This document shows positions 57,930 to 64,000 of a stretch of DNA of 64,000 nt, piece after piece; position 1 is the stretch's first letter; every line of letters starts with the position of its first letter. The stretch spans positions 1,860-65,859 of the forward strand of contig NWUY0304733247.1 of NCBI GenBank assembly GCA_004151065.3, given 5' to 3'. Position numbers and translations under genes: made by a program. Source of the DNA: Larix sibirica (taxonomy: Eukaryota; Streptophyta; Pinopsida; Pinales; Pinaceae). The notes beneath the pieces were generated by a model that worked only from the letters and a program-made list of their open reading frames with translations, did no database searches and was not told the origin of the DNA.

Positions 57930-58770
57930 AAACTTACACTCCCTCTTTGTGAGGAAAGTGTTCTCCATTGCACCAAGATATTTTATCAACATCTCTAACT
58001 TCCCCTCTAAGGGTTTCATTCAAATGTTGGCCACTTGTGCATTTGAAGGAATGTAAACTAGGACCACTGCTTCCTTTTTCACTTTTCACTCTCCCCATAA
58101 TCTGCAATTTGTACAACCCTTGTCCAAGGAATACTTTATATAAAACTTGCCAAACTACAAGTCCCAATAGTAAACCATTGTCCTTCAAGCGAAGCTCACA
58201 AGCCATTTCCATCTCACACCACGCAATGAGTTGTTTATAACTTCCTACAATGAGAAAGTCAAAAACATATAGGACCAATACAAGACAAGTAGATAAAATT
58301 GATAAAAGAACAACTTCAAATCTGCACAAATCTTGGGGAAGTCCAACTTGAGTTTCAAGTCATTGTTCCTGAAATACCAAACTTGTAGTGCATGCATCAA
58401 CCCATAAAGAGTCTTCATCAACTTGCAAACATGGGTACACGTCAATGCATCTCAAAACCTCTGGCAACTTGAGCAAAAGTCTTATAAAGGTCAACTCCCT
58501 CTTTATGATAGGATTATCTGGTAACAAACCTGTCCTTGTACTCTTCAATGTTCTCATTGCTTGCATACTTGGAATTAATCACTAATTCCTCAGAAGGTTT
58601 TGGAGTTTTCTCCAGAAATCATCCTTGGGAAGAGTTATACTCTATCATGGCATCCTGCCATACTTACTCTGCCTCTATATCCTCAAAGGTGGAAGGCTTT
58701 GTATAAAGAATGGAAGACATTGGTGCAACACAAGCAGGAAATTTGAAAGGTGGTTGAACTTAAAATGTAG
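57930..58770 (-). pseudogene. Ty1/copia reverse transcriptase remnant with internal deletion
   Basis: Minus-strand text begins PSTFEDIEAE-stop-VWQDAMIE, the copia RT start ('P.++.EA....W..AM..E'), then, with phase changes, EEYKDRF and HKEGVDLYKTFAQVAR ('KARFVA+G+.Q.EGVDY.ETFAPVAR'). It jumps directly to HVCKLMKTLYGLMHALQVWY ('C.L.K.LYGLKQAPR.WY'). About 60 residues that normally lie between them, including the QMDVKTAFLNG block with the first catalytic Asp, are missing. The YVDD box is present as YVFD (the codon for the first Asp is now TTT). The text continues IAWCEMEMACELRLKDNGLL ('+...F.M.DLG'), VVWQVL and FLGQGLYKLQI ('GQ.KY...+L'). Stops, three or more phase shifts, the deletion and the changed catalytic box make it dead. 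Element and source unknown. Confidence 0.87.
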
Positions 58771-59930
58771 ATTTAGGTGCTCCCACTTGTTTGTGTGCAT
58801 CCTATACCGAACACGAAACCGGTCGACCAATGATACATAAACTATTTCATTTTGCTTAAAAATCTATTCATGTACATCCATGCAAATCCAAACCATTAAG
58901 CACAAACTATGCAAAGCTTTTTAATTTATATAAATGTAAGGTTTATTATAAAAAAATATAACTGAGTGCAATCCATTTTTGAACTAAGATACATAGGCTC
59001 AAAATAGCCTTGACAATCCCAAAAGAACCATACTAATAAGTCTACAATCTAATCATACGAAAAAATCATCCAATAAACCCTCAGCTTACGTACCCTTCGA
59101 GGAAGGGGTAAGCTCCTAATACCCTGAAAACACGTCCCAGAATGAATATACGCTCACGGCCCAATATTAAGGCATTCAGTTATATCCCAGGACGCCTTCT
59201 GGAACCAATAGAGGCCTTGACTCATGATAGAGGAGGCCTGGACAACGATAGTAGTTGGTATTTACAAGGTTCCCTACCCCTTTTTCCATTACTGCTTCAT
59301 ATTGACACATTAATCCTTCAATACACCGTCAACGCCCAGGACATTAAGGAAGGACCATTACCCTTTCAGGAACCATTCTACATTATTATTATTATGCTTT
59401 CAGTTCTTCCCCCCATGCTTTCTGTTATTTTACATTACGTTTTCTGAAACTAGAGGACTTGACAATGGATAGAGGACTTGACACTTGAAAAGACCTTTAT
59501 ATTATAGAGGCTGGGCAAGGCAGGTAGATAAAATATCTCAGGCGGGTAGGTTCACTCTTAAGGTTCCACTGTGGGCTTGAGGTGAAATAGAAACTCAAGC
59601 TAAGACAGCAGGAAGCACTGAATGCATTTTGCTTGCTGGGGTCGTTGCAAGGAGTGGTGATTGTAAAGAAGGCCGGCCAATCATAAGTTGTTTTATAATA
59701 AGAAAAATTAGTAGTATGGAAAAAGAACATCTATCCTAGGGCAAGGATTCCTTAACTAAGATTTTCTATTGGATGGGAATGGAGACGCCGCTTCGCTCAT
59801 ACGTGTCACGGAGTATGGGACTAGGATATTATTGGAAAGATAAGGGCATTAAGCTTTCATTGAGTTATAGCGGTAAGAAGACCTATTGTGGCCATAACTT
59901 GCACTCACTAAGGTACAATAAGATCAGCAT
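58771..59930. other. Noncoding with short tandem words
   Basis: AGAGGACTTGACA occurs twice in a row (59452-59483), and TAGAGGCCTTGA with AGGAGGCCTGGACA nearby (59209-59245) extends the same word family, shared with 54.46-54.50 kb. A 101-codon frame (59142-59447) is unassigned. Confidence 0.45.
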
Positions 59931-60600
59931 TCACAGCATCCCCATTCTCATTCCCAGTATCATAAGAACCATCTGCATTCCCAGGAGCAGTTCCAAGAGC
60001 AGCACTACAACCAGTAGCCCCAGCGTCATTAAGATCCCATAAGCACCAGTTGAACCAGGAGCATTTATAGCAACACCAATTGAACCAGCCTCCTCATTTC
60101 CAGCCTCAGTTCCCGTAGCAGTTCCATAATAAGTTGAAGGAAATATTCCCAGCATAAGTTCCAAGAGCAGCATTCTCAGTATTATTTCCAACAGTTTCAC
60201 AAGCATCATTCAAAGAAGCAGTACAACCAGGAGTTCCATCAGCACCAGCAGTTGAAGCATAATTATTCCCATAAGCAAAAGGATTCCCAGGACAAGCAGC
60301 AGTTTAAGGAGCAGTATTACCAGGAGCAAAAGTTCCAACAAAAGCATTATGATCAGCAGTTTAAGGATCAGTATTCTAATTCCCAGCCTCAGTTCCTGGA
60401 GCACAAGGATTCACAGCACAAGCAGTATTCTCAACTGGCCTCATTCCTGGCAGCATTAGAACCAGCAGTTCCAAGAGCATTCCCAGCATTCCCAGGAGCA
60501 GTTCAATTAGCAGTTGAAGGGACAGCGTAACCAGAAGCATAATTCCCACTAGCAGCACCAATCTAACCAGCTTAAGCATCTCATTCCTAGCATAACCTGT
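59931..60600 (+). repeat. Codon-phased Ala/Pro/Val/Gly tract (PGAVPRAA words), plus orientation
   Basis: Plus-strand text is built of a short motif resembling P-G-A-V-P-R-A: EPSAFPGAVPRAALQPVAPA, then after a phase change VPRAAFSVLFPTVSQASFKE, AVQPGVPSAPAVEA, KGFPGQAAV, GAVLPGAKVPTKAL, FPASVPGAQGFTAQAVFS and EPAVPRAFPAFPGAVQLAVE. TAA is the main stop, again mostly in GCA-TAA or GTT-TAA context. Because each triplet begins with A/G/T and few stops fit, other frames are open too (Gln-rich plus frame from 60252; Leu-rich minus frames). The AVPGAA word is shared with the copy at 18.75 kb. The DNA looks like an eroded 6-9 base repeat around GGAGCAGTTCCAAGAGCA. Confidence 0.55.
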
Positions 60601-61376
60601 TATGGCATAATTATCGGCAGTTCCAAAGGCAGTTAAAGCAGCAAAAGCAGCATCATTATTAATCCCAGCATCCCCAGCTTCATAAGAACAAACAGAAGCA
60701 TCATAATTCCCAGCAAGCAGAGTAGCACCAACAGCATAAAGAGCATAACCAGCAGGATCATAATTAGCTATAGCGGTAGTCTAGTAAGTAGTTGGGAGCG
60801 GGTAGTAGGGTAGGAAGTAGCGGCTTCTAAAATAATGTGGATTGAGCTTTTCTGGGTTGGGCTGAGCAGGGGGACAGTTAATAATACCTTTTTTCTTGTT
60901 GGGTTATTTCACTAAAATGAGATTCTATACTATTGGACACTCAATTAATTACTAAGTTCTCTCCGCCTTTGGCTTGTGGGTGCCTTAATTTATCAAAGGT
61001 GAACTCTCAACTGTTGCAGCAATGAGTATGATTACTATGTGGTGTTTATAGATTCTATTGCATCTATATATATATCCTGGCTTAGTCTATTATCCATTGA
61101 ACTAAATAGGCACTTACTTCTTAGCTGCTGATGCCATCCTATTTGTCATTACTACATACAGGTAGGAGAAGACCCATAGGTAGGTAGATGGTGATCCACT
61201 AGCTCTGCTGGTTGGTACTCTATGTTAAAAAGACTCATAATTCAATGTGTCCATCTATTCCAAATTACTATATGATATTATAGCCATCTCTACGTTTTAT
61301 AACACTTTGACTCGCAGGGTTCAGTTGGTTTAACTCAGAATAGTTCCATCTCTTACATCTTAGTTCGGACTAGTTG
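60601..61376. other. Tail of the low-complexity tract, then AT-rich noncoding
   Basis: CCAGCA, CATAA and AGCAGCA words continue to about 60780, then stop. No gene. Confidence 0.4.
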
Positions 61377-62222
61377 ATGCTGGTGGAGATCCACAACTAA
61401 GGCCTGCCCTGGTGCCATCCAGAGCTGGGCTAAGAGACTCCGCTTACTCTGTGTCGTTTGATGCATACGTGTTCATATATGATGATTTTTCCACTCTACC
61501 TGGCGTGGTATCCCTATGTGGTTAATATACGATGTAGCCATGTAGACCTTTACCAGGCACCATATAAAATATAGTTATAATGAGTGCTAATTTCAATTGT
61601 TTGTTTTCGCTTGGCTACTAAATAAACTGGGGGTTAAAGCGAACAAAACCCAATAAGGCAGGCAGGTATCAACTTGCATTTCTACGTATCACACACTTTG
61701 ACTATAAAACTTGGACTCACATGGAGACATTGTTAACAAAGCCCCAATTTAAGAACTCTAGGTTCTCTCCATTATGTGACAAAGAGAACAGATTTTCAAT
61801 TGCATGGAGAAGTTGGTTGAACCCAGCAGCCTAGAGGTTTAAAACCTATTTGAATATATTATGTCTCCATATCTTCTACATTGTGATACTTGCGAGACAT
61901 ATGACCTAGAGAGCCTCTGGATTTGATCCAGGTTGTTTGGTCCAGGCAATATTTTATTATTCGTTGTTGTAACCGAATCGAAAACCTCCGCGATATACGA
62001 TGTTTACATAGAGAATTTTACCTGGCTGGCTTCATACATTGATTGGAGCCATGTACAACCTAATACGAGTTCGCATAGAGACGTTTCCCTTGGGATCACA
62101 TATGGACTCACTCACATATTTACCATATTGACGTTGAACCTTTTATATTGCCATGTTTATGCTGGTGGAAATCCACTAAGCCAGGTGCTTATGTCAGAAA
62201 GCTAGAGCTGGACTAAGAGACT
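61377..62222 (+). repeat. Direct repeat pair 780 bases apart
   Basis: Copy 1 (61377-61440) and copy 2 (62159-62222) share ATGCTGGTGGA.ATCCAC, CCAG or GCCAGGTG, and AGAGCTGG.CTAAGAGACT. Sequence between them includes a 90-codon frame (61933-62205) of unknown meaning. Confidence 0.6.
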
Positions 62223-62320
62223 AATGCTTGGTTACTTCTGGTGCCAACGTGCCAGGTTCATATACTACTATATTGGCATATATTTATATATATATATGCT
62301 ATGTATGATGTCACATCTCC

Positions 62321-62360
62321 ACTTGTTTGTGTCCCCTGAACTCTAGCGAAGAAGCTATAA
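62321..62360 (+). repeat. Dispersed repeat, copy 2 (partner at 52517-52552)
   Basis: CCCCTGAACTCTAGCGAAGA followed by AGCTATAA; same orientation as copy 1, 10 kb away. Confidence 0.65.
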
Positions 62361-64000
62361 AGAATGTGGTGTCCATAGCCAAGAGGCAGTTTCCATCTCC
62401 TATCGGCGGCTGCCTTCCTTTTGTTGTGACAAGGCCAAGTAAGAAGAAGGTCAAACCTAGGTTAGTATATACCACTTTCAAATAAGAATAATAAAAAAAA
62501 TCATTGTTGAAGTTTCAATACTTTTTTTTTAACCGCGCCAATCATTAGCTCTTGGACTAGCGCATATCTCACATTTCACTTGCTATCTTTATAACGATCT
62601 CTATAGCACTAACTAATTCTGTCAGAGCTTCAACACCGAGAGGTTGCACCTCACCTATTGTTTCCAACCAATTATCCAAGCCCAGCCAAGCGGAGTAGCC
62701 AGTCGATATTGGTCCAGCCAAATAGCGCAGCAGCCACAGTTGAGTATCCTGGGACTATTTATTTTTACGCTATTAAGTAAATTACAGGTAAGTATGCTCT
62801 AAGCAATGTGAGTGCTGTAAGGTGTGGGCTGGGTAGAGGTTTTTTGTGTATAGGGTCCAGGTGGAGGTGTAGGGCTGTGGTGTTGTGTAGTTATAGGTAA
62901 TGCTGCTCTAGTTTTCCTGGTTACTTCTCCTGGTTAGTCCTCATTCGTCTGTCCGTTTTTCCACCCATCTTGAATATCTGGGAGTCCATGGAGTCCTCAG
63001 AGTAGGCGAACCACATGAGTCCGTGGAGTCAGACATTTTAGGTTACACAATGGAGTTACTTGATGTATTAGGTAGGTTACACCGCCCATGTTGAGTTCAA
63101 TTTTTCTTTTTATTGGGGAGCGAGATAAATAGCGTTGGCAAGGGCAGAGCACGGTACGCAATTGAAAGCTTACCGAGATGGAACAATCTTACAGCTATTC
63201 ACATTACTCTTTAAGTTCCCCCGCCCAGTAAACATACCCTCCCTATTACGCATTACAATTAATGCTATTATCCACTTACCTATAATCCACTGGCAATTCC
63301 CCACATTCCGTTCTTCAATACGCCCCCCCCCTGATTGATACCACTTGCCCAGGGTAATGGCCCTGAAGAAAGGTGCTGCACCAGGAAGGAACAAATAAGG
63401 TAACACATCATCTGTAAAAAGCTACCGCAAAGGTAAGGAAGGAATTAGGTACCGCAGAAAACAGCAATGCTCAAGGGTCCCTATTATACCTGTTTACTAT
63501 TCACCACCCAGTTAGTCATCAGTCAACCACCTAACTGTTGCTGTTATCAATGATCTATCTTAACGCCTCCTTATATTGTTTATTGATCCAGTGCCTGCCT
63601 CTATATTGGGTAATGAGAGCTACTACCTGCCTCCACAGATTGGTTACTGATCCTACCGCCTACCTGATCATTTCTCTTTTCCTCCTCAACGATCTATCTA
63701 ACGAACTATCCTACACATCCCTTGCACCTTCGTTACACAGTTCCGTTCCAATACTGCCAACACCCACCACCTTCCCATTGACAGAACTACCTGTCTGCTA
63801 ATCATCGTTCTCTTTTTATTTACTGCCTGTCCCCTAGCGAGTCCATTGACTAAGATAACAATAACCTCTTTTTCACTCTAATCAAATGATCTTTTGGAAG
63901 AAGTGGATATCGATCGCACCTGAGCAGCTTGCGGGAAATAGATTCTGTTAAATAAAACGGCTAGGAGCTTTATCGACTCGACCCCAGAACCAAACCCCCG
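62361..64000. other. Noncoding, no gene recognised
   Basis: Frames of 67-87 codons without recognisable motifs. Poly-T near 62522-62530 and poly-C near 63324-63331. Nothing assigned to the right edge. Confidence 0.45.

Noticed and set aside
60252-60530. 92-codon Gln-rich plus-strand frame
   Set aside because: An alternative register of the same low-complexity tract; several frames are open at once, so Gln-richness alone is no evidence of a protein.
61700-61860. Possible copia RNase H end (text METLLTKPQFKNSRF)
   Set aside because: Only a loose likeness to the '+.LTK.L....F' block and no neighbouring copia text on that strand; too weak to annotate.
1-64000. CRISPR arrays, bacterial operons, prophage or plasmid replication genes
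   Set aside because: No regularly spaced identical repeats, no Shine-Dalgarno-led gene series and no matching proteins; the retroelements and atp9 piece point to plant DNA.

Overview
This window looks like a stretch of a very large, repeat-rich land-plant organelle genome. My best reading is mitochondrial DNA of the expanded gymnosperm or conifer type. Two things point there. First, a short but specific piece of the mitochondrial ATP synthase gene atp9 lies near 55.8 kb. Second, there are several short, decayed pieces of plant Ty1/copia and Ty3/gypsy retrotransposons, such as large plant mitochondrial genomes take up from the nucleus. A nuclear region holding mitochondrial insertions is not excluded. 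I found no intact gene: no convincing complete protein gene, tRNA, rRNA or group II intron in 64 kb.

Layout. 0.9-1.3 kb: copia pol piece (-). About 6.5-7.7 kb: an AT-rich, codon-phased tract. 9.6-13.7 kb: several diverged dispersed repeats. 14.5-23.6 kb: a run of unusual codon-phased tracts in both orientations, interrupted by a gypsy pol piece at 17.1-17.4 kb (+). 23.8-25.1 kb: gypsy pol remnants (-). 29.3-34.3 kb: more codon-phased tracts and degenerate tandem repeats. 35.5-39.1 kb: gypsy gag and RNase H remnants (+), split by a copia-type LTR/primer-binding-site piece. 40.6-41.2 kb: another tract. 46.1-51.1 kb: a minus-strand series of retroelement remnants (gag-like, RT, RNase H). 55.8 kb: atp9 fragment. 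56.2-56.9 kb and 59.9-60.6 kb: further tracts. 57.9-58.8 kb: copia RT (-). The rest is noncoding sequence with AT-rich stretches and short diverged repeats.

The most interesting signal is the family of codon-phased tracts, at least a dozen copies on both strands. Read in the right frame they give Val/Asp/Pro/Ala/Tyr-rich or Arg/Asp/Pro-rich peptides with recurring words such as DPV, VDPV, ADPVDS, PDRDP and DREPV. Frames stay open in phase for 90-240 codons, interrupted by stop codons but few frameshifts. The stops are mostly TAA or TAG, next to Ala, Pro or Val codons, and are one transition away from CAA, CAG or CGA. I read these tracts as a decayed family of repetitive proteins, or as coding-like triplet expansions. 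Function is unknown.

Nothing here supports a working operon, promoter or regulatory circuit. The window reads as a graveyard of imported transposons, gene scraps and locally amplified repeats.
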